A stretch of DNA of 64,000 nucleotides from Geobacter sp. AOG2. GTDB lineage: Bacteria > Desulfobacterota > Desulfuromonadia > Geobacterales > Pseudopelobacteraceae. Positions 25,323-36,314 of this stretch are shown piece after piece (the stretch's first letter is position 1; each line of letters starts with the position of its first letter). The stretch is taken from assembly GCF_019972295.1 (NCBI RefSeq), contig NZ_BLJA01000001.1, positions 466,049 to 530,048 of the forward strand. The letters run 5' to 3'. The notes beneath the pieces were generated by a model. It had not been told where the DNA came from. It saw only the letters and a list, made by a program, of their open reading frames with translations, and ran no database searches. A program made the position numbers and the translations under genes.

Positions 25323-25460
25323 ATTGTTGAAGACCCAGGTTGTTCAAAAATAGTCAGATCGTCGCACCCGCAGAAAGCCACGAGGAGGCGTAGCAGCGCT
25401 ACGCCGCACGAAGTGGCTTTCGAGGACGGCGGCGAGATGGCTGTTTTTCAACGACCTGTC
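25323..25460 (-). repeat. Interspersed element copy D
   Basis: This is the reverse-orientation copy: AGGTTGTTCAAAAATAGTCA at the low-coordinate side, GGCTGTTTTTCAACGACCT at the high side, core GGCGTAGCAGCGCTACGCC. It separates the MoxR ATPase from the 658-residue protein and its left end stops 17 nt before that start codon. Confidence 0.83.
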
Positions 25461-25474
25461 AAGAGTGCTGACCC

Positions 25475-27451
25475 ATGCCCACCCGCCTCCACCTGGAAAC
25501 CTTCGGCCCCGTCCACGCCCTGCCCATCCTGCATTACCGCATGGAGTTCGCCCATCTGGTACGCCAGGCTATCCAACAGGTCCGGCCCGACTGTATTGCC
25601 GTGGAATTGCCCTCCACCCTGGAAGAACGCTTCATCCAGGCGATACGCAGATTGCCCCAGGTCTCGGTCATCTCCTACGATTCCGTTCCCCGTTCTCCTG
25701 CCAACTCCCTCAAAGCAAAAACCATCTATCTGCTGGTGGAACCGGCCGACCCGCTGGCGGAGGCCGCCCGTTGCGCCCTGGAACAGGGAATCCCCCTCCA
25801 CCTGGTGGACGTCGATCTGGACGACTATCCGGCTGTGGAAGAACTCCTGCCCGATTCCTATGCCGTCCAGCGCATCGGTCTGGCCGACTATTACCGGGAA
25901 TACTGCCGGGCCGCGACGGATACGGTGCCGTGCCGGGAGGACATCCGCCGCGAGCAGGGGATGGCGTTTCGGTTGCAACGGCTGGCGCAGCATCATGAAC
26001 GCATCCTGTTTGTGGGCGGTATGGCCCACGTAGGGCGGATCAGGGAATTCTACGGACAACCCCGCAGCGAGCCGTTGGGTCGGCTGCGCCGTAACGATGT
26101 CCGCATCTTTAACCTCCATCCCGAATCATGTAGCGAGGTGATGGGCGAATTTCCCTTTGCGTCGGCTCTCTATGAGATGCGCAGAAGCGGCCTGCCGCCG
26201 GAGCGCGGGTGCGCGGTGCCCCCCTTGCGGCGTCGCTTTAACGCGTTGGAATTGATCACGGGAGGGAAGCAGGAACTGCCCGAACAGGAGATCATGCGGG
26301 CGGCCATGGAGGAGAGTGCCCGGAAGGTGGGGGTGGAGGGGGAGATGCCGGACCGGCAACGTATCCATCTGCGCCTGTTCGAGCATGCGGCCCGGCATTA
26401 CCGGCAGGAAACGGGTGAGCACCTCCACTACTGGCAGAAGCGGGCCTTCTTTCGTTTCTGCCGCAACTACGCCGCCCTTTCGGGACGTCTGCTCCCCGAT
26501 CTCTTCCAGCTTCTGACCGCCGCCCGGGGCTGCGTGGACGACAACTTCGCCTACGCCTTCTGGCGGTTGGCCGGCTGTTATCCCTGGCAGCGGGAGGAGA
26601 CGGAGATTCCGGTGTTGCGCCTGCGGGTCGAAGACCTCTACGACCAGAGCCGCGTGATCCGCTTTCGTCCCCGCAAGCAGTCGGACAAGGGCCGTTACGG
26701 TTTGCGGGGCCTCAAGCGGAAGCGGGAACAGCGGCCGGGTGAATGGCTGGATGGGTTCGACGACGGCTCGGTCTGCTCCTGGCCGCCCGAGGATATCGTC
26801 ATCGAAAATTACGGCAAGCTTCTGAAGCGAAAGGGGATAAAGCAGCTCTCCGAGGAGCAGAGCCGGGTGGAACCCCTGAGTACCTCGCTGCTGGACGGTA
26901 TCGACCTGCGCGAGACGATCCGCAACAAACCCCACGACGGCCGCATCTATGTGTGGGAGCGGATGCGGATCAGAGGCGGCGTGGGAAGCGTGGTGATCAT
27001 CTTCGACGAGGACCGCCGCAACCGCTATCCTTTTGCCATGACCTGGTTGGGAGAGCACGAACAGGAGTCGGACATGGCCTTTTACGCCACCGAACCGGGC
27101 GACAACGTGAGCGGGCCGGGCATCTGCCGCTGCGAGTACGGGGGGCTGCTGCTGTCATATCCGCCGCGCCGGATGCGGGATGTGTGGCAGGACCCCTCCT
27201 ATCGGGGATGGGGGACCAAGGCCGAGGTCCTGCTGATGGCCGCCCTCGATTATTCGCCGGAGACCCATGTGGTCTATGCGGCGGCCCGGCCGCCGCGCAG
27301 CGTCTTCAAGCGCATAGCAGCCGGCATGGGGAAGAAAATAGTCTACATCCCCTTGGGAAGCCTGTCTCCCCCCGCGCTGAAGCGGATCAGGGTGATGCAC
27401 CTGTTGTACGGCCACGACAAGCGGGAGATCGCAAAGGATTATATCTGGTAG
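25475..27451 (+). CDS. 658-residue protein, TraB/EreA-like N-terminus (DUF5682-type resemblance), function unknown
   Basis: I do not recognise this protein with certainty. The N-terminal ~200 residues (TFGPVHALPILHYRMEFAHL, RPDCIAVELPSTLEE, LVEPADPLAEAAR, FVGGMAHVGRIREF) resemble the TraB/EreA-type fold, in which His and Glu residues after short strands form the active site. DUF5682-like members of this kind are found beside MoxR ATPases in MoxR-VWA systems. The middle is helical and rich in aromatic and basic residues. The C-terminal ~170 residues (IYVWERMRIRGGVGSVVIIF, GTKAEVLLMAALDYSPETH, MGKKIVYIPLGSLSPPALKR) look like a separate alpha/beta domain. There is no signal peptide. The preceding MoxR gene supports a functional pair, but an interspersed element lies between them. 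Confidence 0.55.
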   Translation: MPTRLHLETFGPVHALPILHYRMEFAHLVRQAIQQVRPDCIAVELPSTLEERFIQAIRRLPQVSVISYDSVPRSPANSLKAKTIYLLVEPADPLAEAARCALEQGIPLHLVDVDLDDYPAVEELLPDSYAVQRIGLADYYREYCRAATDTVPCREDIRREQGMAFRLQRLAQHHERILFVGGMAHVGRIREFYGQPRSEPLGRLRRNDVRIFNLHPESCSEVMGEFPFASALYEMRRSGLPPERGCAVPPLRRRFNALELITGGKQELPEQEIMRAAMEESARKVGVEGEMPDRQRIHLRLFEHAARHYRQETGEHLHYWQKRAFFRFCRNYAALSGRLLPDLFQLLTAARGCVDDNFAYAFWRLAGCYPWQREETEIPVLRLRVEDLYDQSRVIRFRPRKQSDKGRYGLRGLKRKREQRPGEWLDGFDDGSVCSWPPEDIVIENYGKLLKRKGIKQLSEEQSRVEPLSTSLLDGIDLRETIRNKPHDGRIYVWERMRIRGGVGSVVIIFDEDRRNRYPFAMTWLGEHEQESDMAFYATEPGDNVSGPGICRCEYGGLLLSYPPRRMRDVWQDPSYRGWGTKAEVLLMAALDYSPETHVVYAAARPPRSVFKRIAAGMGKKIVYIPLGSLSPPALKRIRVMHLLYGHDKREIAKDYIW

Positions 27452-27465
27452 TGCAAAAATATTTG

Positions 27466-27495
27466 CCACAGAGACACGGAGACACAGAGGAAAGC
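27466..27495 (+). repeat. Short CCACAGAGACACGGAGACA-type repeat
   Basis: This purine-rich repeat begins GCCACAGAGACACGGAGACA. The same sequence occurs twice more, in inverted orientation to each other, between gatA and gatB (36129-36268). Such CACAGAGACACAGAG units are widespread intergenic repeats in Geobacter-type genomes. Confidence 0.6.
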
Positions 27496-27567
27496 ACAGA
27501 GAAAATGCCACACGGGAGGACACCAGGCTGCTCCTTCGGTATTCGGTGCCTCAGAGCGTGATGGAAC

Positions 27568-27606
27568 AAAAGAGCCCCGAGGTTTTCCCAACCTCGGGGC
27601 TCTTTT
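27568..27606. terminator. Rho-independent terminator of purA, bidirectional
   Basis: AGAGCCCCGAGGTT and AACCTCGGGGCTCT pair perfectly around TTCCC, with an A-run on one side and TTTT on the other. It ends purA on the minus strand and could also stop transcripts of the 658-residue gene. Confidence 0.88.
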
Positions 27607-27625
27607 ACAACGTGTCAGAGACCGG

Positions 27626-29077
<1,452 letters not shown>

Positions 29078-30379
29078 CTAGTTCTCTTCAATAATAGTAA
29101 CAAGATTTTCGTGCAGTAGCATCTCTTTGGTGATTTTGAACCGTTTGCCGTCGCGAACCCGCACGGCGGTGTATGCTTCCCCGCACGCCTCATCCCCGAT
29201 GATCAGCATGCTGCGGATATTCATACGCCGCGCATAGGCCAGCGAGTCGTCGTACTCCCGACGGATGATGTCCCTGGCGGCGGTGTAACCGCGCGAGCGG
29301 AGCAGGCGCGCCACCTCCAGCACCTCACGCCGGTCGTCGCGGCTGTTGAACAGCAGAAAATCCCTGGTGGTGCTGGCCTCCACCTCGGGTCGCCGTTCCA
29401 GCGCCTGGAGCAGGCTGAGCACGTTGAAGGTGAAACCGGTGGCCGGGGCGGAAAAACCGTAGCGGGCTGTCAGGTTGTCGTAGCGGCCACCGCTGCACAC
29501 CGGCTCGCCCAGACCGCTGACAAATCCCTCGAAGGTGATGCCCGTGTGATAGCCCAGGCCGCGTGTTTCTCCCAGGTCAATGGTCAGATGATCGCTGACA
29601 CCGTGAATATCCAGGATTTCCAACACCTGGCGAAGGTTCGCGAGTGCCGCGCGGGACCGCTGGTTGTCCACCACCTGCTCGGCTTCATCCAGAACGCCGC
29701 GGCCGCCGAAAAGACGGGGCAGGGCTGAGATTTCCCGGCGGGAGGCCTCGGAAACGGCGCTGGCGGCCAGCACTTTCGACACGGCCGACACATCCTTGCG
29801 TGCGATAGCCTCCTGTAATTCCCGGAGCGGCTGGCCGTTCAGGCCGGAAGCGGTCATGATCCCCCGGCAGAACTCCACCTGTCCCAGGTCGATCTTGAAG
29901 TTGTCGAAGCCCAGGTTCTGCATGGCCTCGATCGCCATGGTGATCATCTCGGCGTCCGCTTCGGGCGAGTCCAGGCCGATCAGTTCCACCCCCGACTGGA
30001 AGAGTTCGCGGCTGCGGCCGGTCTGCATCTCCGTCTGGCGCAGAACGCGCCCGCTGTAGCTTATGCGGTGCGGCAAGGGCCAGCCGGAGAGGCGGGTCGC
30101 CACAATGCGGGCGATCTGCGGTGTAATGTCCGGCGGGAAAGCCAGCAGGCGCCCGGTTTGGCGGTCGTCGAAGCGATAGGTCTTCCCTTGCAGTTCCTCT
30201 CCCATGCCGATGGTCAGCACATCCTCGTATTCCAGCTTGGGCGGGATGATACGCCGGAACCCCCACAACTCGAAGACGTGGCGGATCTTTGCCTCGATGA
30301 AGCCTATCTTGGCGGCGGCATCCGGCAGAAAGTCGCTAACGCCGCGGGGGAGTGATATGTCGGGTGATGGCATGGTCAT
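29078..30379 (-). CDS. hisZ: ATP phosphoribosyltransferase regulatory subunit
   Basis: HisZ is a histidyl-tRNA-synthetase paralogue that activates the short form of HisG in histidine biosynthesis. The 433-residue product begins [20 protein letters not shown]. It contains the class-II core ([46 protein letters not shown]) and the HisS/HisZ motif [13 protein letters not shown] true HisRS would carry the anticodon-binding domain in standard form. The modest C-terminal stretch and the general look fit HisZ better, and this hisZ-purA order fits Geobacter-type genomes. The ATG at 30379 follows AGGAA by about 9 nt and is preferred over the open frame from 30433. Confidence 0.85.
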   Translation of the reverse strand: MTMPSPDISLPRGVSDFLPDAAAKIGFIEAKIRHVFELWGFRRIIPPKLEYEDVLTIGMGEELQGKTYRFDDRQTGRLLAFPPDITPQIARIVATRLSGWPLPHRISYSGRVLRQTEMQTGRSRELFQSGVELIGLDSPEADAEMITMAIEAMQNLGFDNFKIDLGQVEFCRGIMTASGLNGQPLRELQEAIARKDVSAVSKVLAASAVSEASRREISALPRLFGGRGVLDEAEQVVDNQRSRAALANLRQVLEILDIHGVSDHLTIDLGETRGLGYHTGITFEGFVSGLGEPVCSGGRYDNLTARYGFSAPATGFTFNVLSLLQALERRPEVEASTTRDFLLFNSRDDRREVLEVARLLRSRGYTAARDIIRREYDDSLAYARRMNIRSMLIIGDEACGEAYTAVRVRDGKRFKITKEMLLHENLVTIIEEN

Positions 30380-30508
30380 GTATATCAATTCCTGAAGTAG
30401 ATAATCTCCCGCACGTGGCCTGTTCGCACGCACAAAGAATTCGGACCGGAAAGACGTCCGGGGGGAGCGGCTTTCCGGTCCGGGTACCGGGATAACCAGG
30501 GGATTAAG

Positions 30509-32026
30509 CTATTCCGCCTTTTTGATCGCCAGGGATGAGGCGCCGCGAGTAGTTATGCCGGAACGCTGCACGGTCTGAAGAATCCACAACTCGTTACGGG
30601 CATCGTCGAAATAATAGTCCGGCATGTAATTCTGGGTGTCGCGGGTGTGCCATTTTTCCTCAAGACTCGAACCGTTCCAGGCAAAGCAGTAGACCGAGCC
30701 TTTCTTGTAGGAACGGGCATTGCCCAATACCCAAAAGCCTTCGTTCTTGCCCACCAGGATAGTGCCGGCCGCGGTCACCTGAATGCGCATGTTCATGAAT
30801 ATCCAGCGGAGTTTATCTCCCGACATGCGATAGGTAGCGCCCGTATCCTCTCTTTGGAAATAAAGTTCCGAGCCGCCGAACTTGTCGTTACCGCGCCACA
30901 ATTCTTTCTGCTCCTGGTCGTAGACAATAAGGTAGCCGTCCGGGTTGATGACGACGGTGAGAATTTTCCCGTCCTGGTCGCGGAACTGGTTGAAGGTGTA
31001 GATATTGCCGAAGCGCGGCATCTTGATGGGATTCTTCAGGGTTATCTCTTTGCCGGAGCGAGTGGCCTCGAATACGTCTCCGTAGAAATCGGTCTCGCGG
31101 CCAATGGCCTGGGCGTAAAGTTTTTTGGTGCCGCCGGCCGGGCTGAAGGCGCGGAAGTAGTAGGGTAATTCCTCGGCCAGTTTTACCAGCTTGTCGCCCT
31201 GTACCTGCCAGACCTGGGAGGCGAGCTCATCGCCACGAACGAGCGTCACGTAGATCTCAAGACCCTTGCTGCCGGCTATCGTGTCCAGCGAGAGGATTTT
31301 TTCCGTGTTTCTGAACTCCGTCTCAGTCACCAGCTTCATGTCCCGTCCCTGGCGGTAGTAGGCAAGACGGCGTTCCTCGGCCAGGAATACCTCGCGGCTC
31401 CCGTCAGGCAGGGTTGTACCCAGACTCATCAGGTTGGCCGCGCCGGCGAGGCGCTTGCTCAGCCAACCGCCGGCACCGCCCTGTTCCGTTTCCTTGGGCT
31501 TGATGAATTCGCTGTCAGGGGCCGGGCGGACTTGCTCGCTTTTGATGAAATCGGATTTTGGCGCTACAAGCGGGGCCGCCGGAGCAGGGAGGGCGGCCTG
31601 GGCAGCCGGAGCAGGGACAATCGGCTGCCCGCCGGAATAGACCTTGTCCAGTTCGGCCGTCAGCTTCTCCGCCAGTTTACCCACGGCGGGGATCAACTCG
31701 TCTTTGCTGTCACCCTGAATATAGACGCGCGTCAGTGTCTTGCCGCCGGTGGTCCTGGCCATGGCGTCCATGCTGAATACCTTGCCCAGAACGATGTACG
31801 TGCCGGTCACAACGGCGTCGGCCTCGGCCGCACTGCCGACAGCTATGATCTTCTCGCTGTTCAGGCGTGCCGCCAGCAGGGTTTGGAGTGTGGTTTTCAT
31901 CTCATCCTTATTGGGTACGCCAATGGCGTTCATGTCGGACACAAATACCCGCACCTGCGCCGCAAAAGCCGGCAGGGCAGCCAGCGGAACGAACAGTGCG
32001 GCGAGTAGTACGATCAGTTTTTTCAT
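30509..32026 (-). CDS. Secreted protein with N-terminal FlgO/TolB-like region and VCBS-like C-terminus
   Basis: The 505-residue protein has a signal peptide (ALPAFAAQVRVF). A ~130-residue domain follows (VFVSDMNAIGVP, TLLAARLNSEKIIAVGS, ADAVVTGTYIVLGKVFSMD) that resembles periplasmic TolB-N/FlgO-type modules of outer-membrane assembly proteins. After a Pro/Ala linker (about 155-185) come beta-propeller-like repeats (ILTVVINPDGYLIVYDQ, WIFMNMRIQVTAAGTILVGK, WILQTVQRSGI). Function is unknown; a cell-surface or periplasmic role is likely. The ATG at 32026 starts the signal peptide; the longer frame from 32074 adds a polar, non-signal extension. It lies between hisZ and the porin terminator. Confidence 0.7.
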   Translation of the reverse strand: MKKLIVLLAALFVPLAALPAFAAQVRVFVSDMNAIGVPNKDEMKTTLQTLLAARLNSEKIIAVGSAAEADAVVTGTYIVLGKVFSMDAMARTTGGKTLTRVYIQGDSKDELIPAVGKLAEKLTAELDKVYSGGQPIVPAPAAQAALPAPAAPLVAPKSDFIKSEQVRPAPDSEFIKPKETEQGGAGGWLSKRLAGAANLMSLGTTLPDGSREVFLAEERRLAYYRQGRDMKLVTETEFRNTEKILSLDTIAGSKGLEIYVTLVRGDELASQVWQVQGDKLVKLAEELPYYFRAFSPAGGTKKLYAQAIGRETDFYGDVFEATRSGKEITLKNPIKMPRFGNIYTFNQFRDQDGKILTVVINPDGYLIVYDQEQKELWRGNDKFGGSELYFQREDTGATYRMSGDKLRWIFMNMRIQVTAAGTILVGKNEGFWVLGNARSYKKGSVYCFAWNGSSLEEKWHTRDTQNYMPDYYFDDARNELWILQTVQRSGITTRGASSLAIKKAE

Positions 32027-32142
32027 GGTTTCTCCTAGGCCTGTTCCTGGGGCGTTTTTTTCAGAGCGGTGCAATCCCGGAAAGGTTGTTGCGATGAGTA
32101 TCGGAAAGCCTGGGGATTATCGCAAAATAGGCCGGACATGTC

Positions 32143-32172
32143 AAAAAAAAAGGGCGGGATGGTTCCCGCCCT
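32143..32172 (-). terminator. Rho-independent terminator of the porin gene
   Basis: GGGCGGGA and TCCCGCCC flank a four-base loop, followed on the minus strand by nine Ts. It lies 26 nt beyond the porin stop codon. Confidence 0.9.
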
Positions 32173-32197
32173 TCCGGACATCGGGTGTAACGTCAAA

Positions 32198-33697
32198 TTA
32201 GAATGCGTAGGTCAGGCCGACGCGAGCGGTGTAGGGGTTCTCCGGATCGGTAGCGGAGCCGTTGCCCTTGGTAAGGGAGTTTTTGTAGTAGCCGCCCAGC
32301 ACGACGTATGCGGCCTGCACGTAGGCGGTCAGGTTGTCATACATCTTGTAGCCGGTTTCGAGGTTGATCTCGGAGCCCATGTAGTTGCTGGAATTGCGCA
32401 GGCCTGTTCTCTTGTCGGTCGGTTTCAGGCCGTTGGTCTTGGCGGTCCAGGCAAAGCCCAGGTTGGCATTGGCATAGAGCTTGGGAGTGATGGTGGCGTC
32501 GTAGCCCAGGGTGTAGAGGTAGAGGCCCTGCATGTCGAGCGGGTTGGTGCCGTTGCCGGTGTTGTAGGCGATGGAGCGGTCCGTCGTTCCGCACTGTGCG
32601 GCGGCGTTGCGGTTGAGCAGCATCATGCCGGACTCGTTGTAGGAGCTGGTACCGGTAGTGGAGGACCAGGTGCGGTCCTTGGACTGGCTGGTGCCGACCC
32701 AACCGGTGAGGTGGCCGCTCTTTACGTCACCCTGGCCGGAGGTAAAGAGCAGGGCGGTCTTCAGGCTGCCGGGGCCCACCGCGGCCTTGGCGGCCACGTT
32801 GTATGCCAGGGCGTTGGAGTAAGCGCTGGCGCCGGATACGAGCCCCAGTCCCGTAACATTCCGGTACACACCACCCTGATAGGCGGCAAAGCCGCTCAAG
32901 GCAACCGGGCCGACCTTGGCATCGGCAGTGAGGCCGAGGGTGTGCAGCATGATGGAGGTAGTGTTAACGCCCGTTACCGAGCCGTTGCTCAGGCCGTTCA
33001 AACCGCGGCCATCAGCATACAGGTAGTAGACGGCGCCCACATTCATATCTTTCGTGATGGCCATTTTGGCTTCAACAACGCCGATGTCCAGGTTTTGCTG
33101 CCCTTTCGGCAGGCTGGTGCTGAAGTAGGATTCGTCGTAGCCGCGGATGTAGCCGAGGTTGAGGGTCAAGGGGCTGAGCTTCGTGGAGGTCATGATGCCG
33201 GCGCCGTCGAAGTCGAAGAAGATGCCCTTGAGGGAGTCCTTGAAGGGTTGAATACCGGCCGTGACTTTCGTCGGGGTCGAGGGGATCTTGAAATCCAGGT
33301 AGACCCACTTGGTCTCCAGGTTGACGGCATCGGATTCCAGGGCGCCGCCGGTGTTCCTGTTCGTGCCGCTCTGGGCAGTGTCGCCCCACATGGAGTCGAT
33401 CTCGAAGCCGGTCACCAGTTTCAGATCGTCGTTGGCCTTGGCGGTGTAGAAGAGGCGGGCCCGCTGCTCGAAATAATTTTGGGTCTGAAGGTTTTCGGTC
33501 GTGTCCGAGGTTACGGGTTTGCCGGGAGTCGGTCCGTAGAGAATCGGGCCGCCGTTATAGCCTTCATAGTTCGACACGAAGTATCTCAGTTTGTAAAATC
33601 CGTGAAACTCGTTCTCGAGTGCCATTGCCGGAACAGCGGTCAGGGCACCCAAAACGCCTGCTGCTGCAACTGCCAAAATCCTCTTTTTGAAACTCAT
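32198..33697 (-). CDS. Outer-membrane porin-like beta-barrel
   Basis: The 499-residue protein has a signal peptide ending AVPAMALENEF. Alternating-residue beta strands follow throughout (EFHGFYKLRYFVSNYEGY, FEQRARLFYTAKANDDLKLV, WVYLDFKIPSTPTKVTAGIQ). It closes with TARVGLTYAF, the terminal Phe typical of Bam-inserted barrels. It resembles the large family of Geobacter putative porins of unknown cargo. The start at 33697 has AAGGAGG six nt upstream and is preferred to 33712. A strong terminator and a long A+T-rich promoter region indicate a separate, probably well-expressed gene. Confidence 0.83.
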   Translation of the reverse strand: MSFKKRILAVAAAGVLGALTAVPAMALENEFHGFYKLRYFVSNYEGYNGGPILYGPTPGKPVTSDTTENLQTQNYFEQRARLFYTAKANDDLKLVTGFEIDSMWGDTAQSGTNRNTGGALESDAVNLETKWVYLDFKIPSTPTKVTAGIQPFKDSLKGIFFDFDGAGIMTSTKLSPLTLNLGYIRGYDESYFSTSLPKGQQNLDIGVVEAKMAITKDMNVGAVYYLYADGRGLNGLSNGSVTGVNTTSIMLHTLGLTADAKVGPVALSGFAAYQGGVYRNVTGLGLVSGASAYSNALAYNVAAKAAVGPGSLKTALLFTSGQGDVKSGHLTGWVGTSQSKDRTWSSTTGTSSYNESGMMLLNRNAAAQCGTTDRSIAYNTGNGTNPLDMQGLYLYTLGYDATITPKLYANANLGFAWTAKTNGLKPTDKRTGLRNSSNYMGSEINLETGYKMYDNLTAYVQAAYVVLGGYYKNSLTKGNGSATDPENPYTARVGLTYAF

Positions 33698-34221
33698 GTG
33701 TGCCTCCTTCAATTTTTATTGAATGCTTGTACTGCTGCGGACTGCAAACCTTGTGAATTCCGGTTTCTTTTCCGGCGACCACCACCTTTCATGCGAAATT
33801 CGGTATCAAATACTTGATTACCGTTATCAAAATCACGACAATAAAAACACGAATACCCCCAAGCCGGGCTGCATCAGCAGACTGCTTGAAGGTAATAGAG
33901 GGCGCTTCCCGCTTTTTTCGATGATTCTCTGAAACGTTTCACAGTGTCACTCGCCTCCTTGGTTGCAGCCACTCCGAAAAAAGAAAAGTGTCTATAAAAC
34001 AACGGGATAGCAGTTTTGTCGGATCGTTTGTTTCAGTATCTGTTCTAAAAAGTTGTGTAAAATATATAATAAATAAAACCAAAGTCAAGTAAAAAGTCGT
34101 TTTAAGACGGCACCGCCGTCCTCGGGAGGTGCCGTGAACGTGGTTGTCAAGAGGGGTGTTTCATGCTACAAAACAGTCCTCATAAGGACGAATTACTTTC
34201 ATGTTGCGGAGCAGAGATGTC
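33698..34221. other. A+T-rich divergent intergenic region between porin and gatC
   Basis: No gene is supported: the only open frame (33723-33932) has no ribosome site or family signal. The stretch holds promoter-like A+T-rich sequence for both flanking genes, a 12-bp palindrome (33930-33941), and a small GGCACCGCCG...GGAGGTGCC hairpin near 34110-34133. Confidence 0.5.
33930..33941. promoter_or_regulatory. Operator-like palindrome TGAAACGTTTCA
   Basis: This is a perfect 12-bp palindrome with a central CG, of the form bound by LacI-family repressors such as FruR/Cra. It lies about 230 bp upstream of the porin start and 280 bp upstream of gatC. No LacI-family gene is in the window. Confidence 0.4.
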
Positions 34222-34509
34222 ATGAAAATCACGGTTACCGACGTCGAGTACGTTGCCCGGCTGGCTCGCCTGGAACTGAGCAAGGCCGAAACGGATCTTT
34301 TTGCCGGCCAGATGGATGCGATCCTCGGCTATGTGGAAAAGCTCAATGAGCTCGACACTGCCGATATCCGCCCCACCTCCCACGCCGTTCCGGTGGAGAA
34401 TGCCTTCCGCGAGGACGCGGTTCGCCCGTCCATCGGTGTTGGGGCCGCCCTTGCCAATGCCCCGGACAGGGTGGAAAGTTTCTATCGCGTGCCGAAGGTC
34501 ATCGAATGA
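34222..34509 (+). CDS. gatC: Asp-tRNA(Asn)/Glu-tRNA(Gln) amidotransferase subunit C
   Basis: GatC is the small scaffold subunit of the GatCAB amidotransferase that converts Glu-tRNA(Gln) and Asp-tRNA(Asn) to the amide forms. The 95-residue product has the family sequence KITVTDVEYVARLARLELS, a central EKLNELDTADIRPTSHAVP and the terminal SFYRVPKVIE. An ATG at 34201 is also possible; 34222 gives the usual N-terminus. gatA follows after 149 bp and gatB further on, so this is the first gene of a gatCAB unit interrupted by repeats. Confidence 0.95.
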   Translation: MKITVTDVEYVARLARLELSKAETDLFAGQMDAILGYVEKLNELDTADIRPTSHAVPVENAFREDAVRPSIGVGAALANAPDRVESFYRVPKVIE

Positions 34510-34658
34510 CGCCCGTTTGTCCGCCCGCCGCAAAGTCCAAAGAACATAAGTTGCGGACTATACGCCGCAAAGTTTGAGATATGGTTGCCGTTATGTTTCG
34601 TTTCTGTTACATGCGGGATTTTTGGCGAAACACCCCATATACGTGGAGATAGGATTGA

Positions 34659-36116
34659 ATGGATATCTTTGAACTTACCATCGGCCAACTGGCTAATCAG
34701 CTGAAGGCCGGCACGGTGTCCTCCGTGGAGGCCACCAAGGCCATGCTGGAACGTATCGAGGCGGTCGAGCCCCGCGTCGGTTCGTTCATCACCGTAACCC
34801 CGGAGTCTGCCCTGGCGGAAGCCGAGGCCGCCGACCGGCGCATCGCTGCCGGGGATGCCCATATGCTCACGGGGGTTCCCCTGGCCCTCAAGGACATCTT
34901 TCTGACCGAGGGTATTCGCACCACCTGCGGTTCGCGCATACTCCACAACTTTATCCCCCCCTACAGCGCCACGGCCTGGGAGCGGCTGCGCGGCTGCGGT
35001 TCCGTCTTGCTGGGCAAGCTCAACCAGGATGAATTCGCCATGGGGTCGTCCAACGAGTCCAGCGCCTTTGGCGTCACCCGCAACCCCTGGGATATCACCC
35101 GCATCCCAGGCGGGTCGTCCGGCGGTTCCGCGGCGGCCATCGCGGCCCGTCAAGCCACGGCGACCCTGGGGACCGACACCGGCGGCTCCATCCGTCAACC
35201 ATCTTCCCATTGCGGTTGCGTGGGTCTCAAGCCTACCTACGGCCGCGTCTCGCGCTACGGCGTGATCGCGTTCGCATCCTCCCTTGACCAGGTGGGCCCG
35301 ATCACGCGGGACGTGACCGATTGCGCCATCATGTTGGGGGCGATTGCCGGCCATGATCCCAAGGATTCCACCAGCATCAACACGCCGGTTCCCGATTACA
35401 CGGCCGCACTGACCGGCGACGTCAAGGGCCTTAAGATAGGCCTGCCCAAGGAATATTATATCGACGGCCTCGACCGGGACGTCCAGGCGGCCATGGACCG
35501 GGCCATCGAGACCTATCGCCGGCTGGGGGCGGAATTTGTGGAAATTTCACTGCCCCACACCGACTATGCCGTGGCGACCTATTACCTGATCGCCACCGCC
35601 GAGGCCAGCTCCAACCTGGCCCGTTACGACGGCGTTCGCTTCGGACATCGAAGCCCGCAGGCCGCAGGGTTGATCGACATGATGACCAAAAGCCGCAGCG
35701 AGGGGTTCGGGGCCGAGGTCAAACGCCGCATCATGCTGGGCACCTACGCCCTCTCGTCCGGTTACTACGACGCCTATTACGTCAAGGCCCAGAAGGTGCG
35801 CACGCTGATCATGGGCGATTTCACCCGCGCCTTCGAGGCGGTGGACGCGATCCTGACCCCGGTGGCGCCGACGCCGGCCTTCAAGATCGGCGAGATGGTC
35901 GATGACCCGTTGCAGATGTATCTGTCGGATATCTTCACCATCCCGGTCAACCTGGCCGGTACCTGCGCCATGTCCGTACCGGCCGGATTTTCCGCGTCGG
36001 GCCTGCCCATCGGCCTGCAACTGATCGGCAAACCCTTTGGCGAGGAGACCATTCTGCGTGCGGGCCATGCCTTCGAGCAGGCCACGGAATGGCATACGAG
36101 AAAGGCAGAGATATAA
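34659..36116 (+). CDS. gatA: Glutamyl-tRNA(Gln) amidotransferase subunit A
   Basis: GatA is the amidase that releases ammonia from glutamine. The 485-residue product has the amidase-signature catalytic triad: Lys in [10 protein letters not shown], the cis-Ser in [11 protein letters not shown] and the nucleophile Ser in the preceding [12 protein letters not shown] block. The C-terminal [20 protein letters not shown] is typical. The start follows AGGA closely. It lies between gatC and gatB; a long inverted repeat separates it from gatB. Confidence 0.97.
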   Translation: MDIFELTIGQLANQLKAGTVSSVEATKAMLERIEAVEPRVGSFITVTPESALAEAEAADRRIAAGDAHMLTGVPLALKDIFLTEGIRTTCGSRILHNFIPPYSATAWERLRGCGSVLLGKLNQDEFAMGSSNESSAFGVTRNPWDITRIPGGSSGGSAAAIAARQATATLGTDTGGSIRQPSSHCGCVGLKPTYGRVSRYGVIAFASSLDQVGPITRDVTDCAIMLGAIAGHDPKDSTSINTPVPDYTAALTGDVKGLKIGLPKEYYIDGLDRDVQAAMDRAIETYRRLGAEFVEISLPHTDYAVATYYLIATAEASSNLARYDGVRFGHRSPQAAGLIDMMTKSRSEGFGAEVKRRIMLGTYALSSGYYDAYYVKAQKVRTLIMGDFTRAFEAVDAILTPVAPTPAFKIGEMVDDPLQMYLSDIFTIPVNLAGTCAMSVPAGFSASGLPIGLQLIGKPFGEETILRAGHAFEQATEWHTRKAEI

Positions 36117-36128
36117 CCGTTTTAAAAT

Positions 36129-36268
36129 CTGCCACAGAGACACGGAGACACAGAGAAAACCTTTAACACGTAACAAGGTCGTTACACTCGGAACCTTGAA
36201 ATATTGTTACCGTTGTTCTTCTCGATGACATCTCTGCGAACCTCTGTGTCTCTGTGTCTCTGTGGCAG
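36129..36268. repeat. Inverted pair of CACAGAGACAC repeats between gatA and gatB
   Basis: Two 27-nt arms (36129-36155 and 36242-36268) are inverted copies differing at one position (CTGCCACAGAGACACGGAGA at the left; its partner reads CTGTGGCAG at the right end). The loop is about 86 nt. The unit is related to the repeat at 27466. Within a presumed gatCAB transcript it could form a very stable hairpin. Confidence 0.75.
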
Positions 36269-36314
36269 GTTTATTCTTTTCCAGGTTTCAGCTAATTTTT
36301 TGGAGTATCTACCT

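Noticed and set aside
32069-33817. 582-residue open frame antisense to the porin
   Set aside because: Gly/Val-rich mirror of beta-strand codons; the sense frame has signal peptide, ribosome site and terminal Phe.
33723-33932. 69-residue frame in the porin promoter region
   Set aside because: A+T-rich regulatory stretch without ribosome site or family signal.
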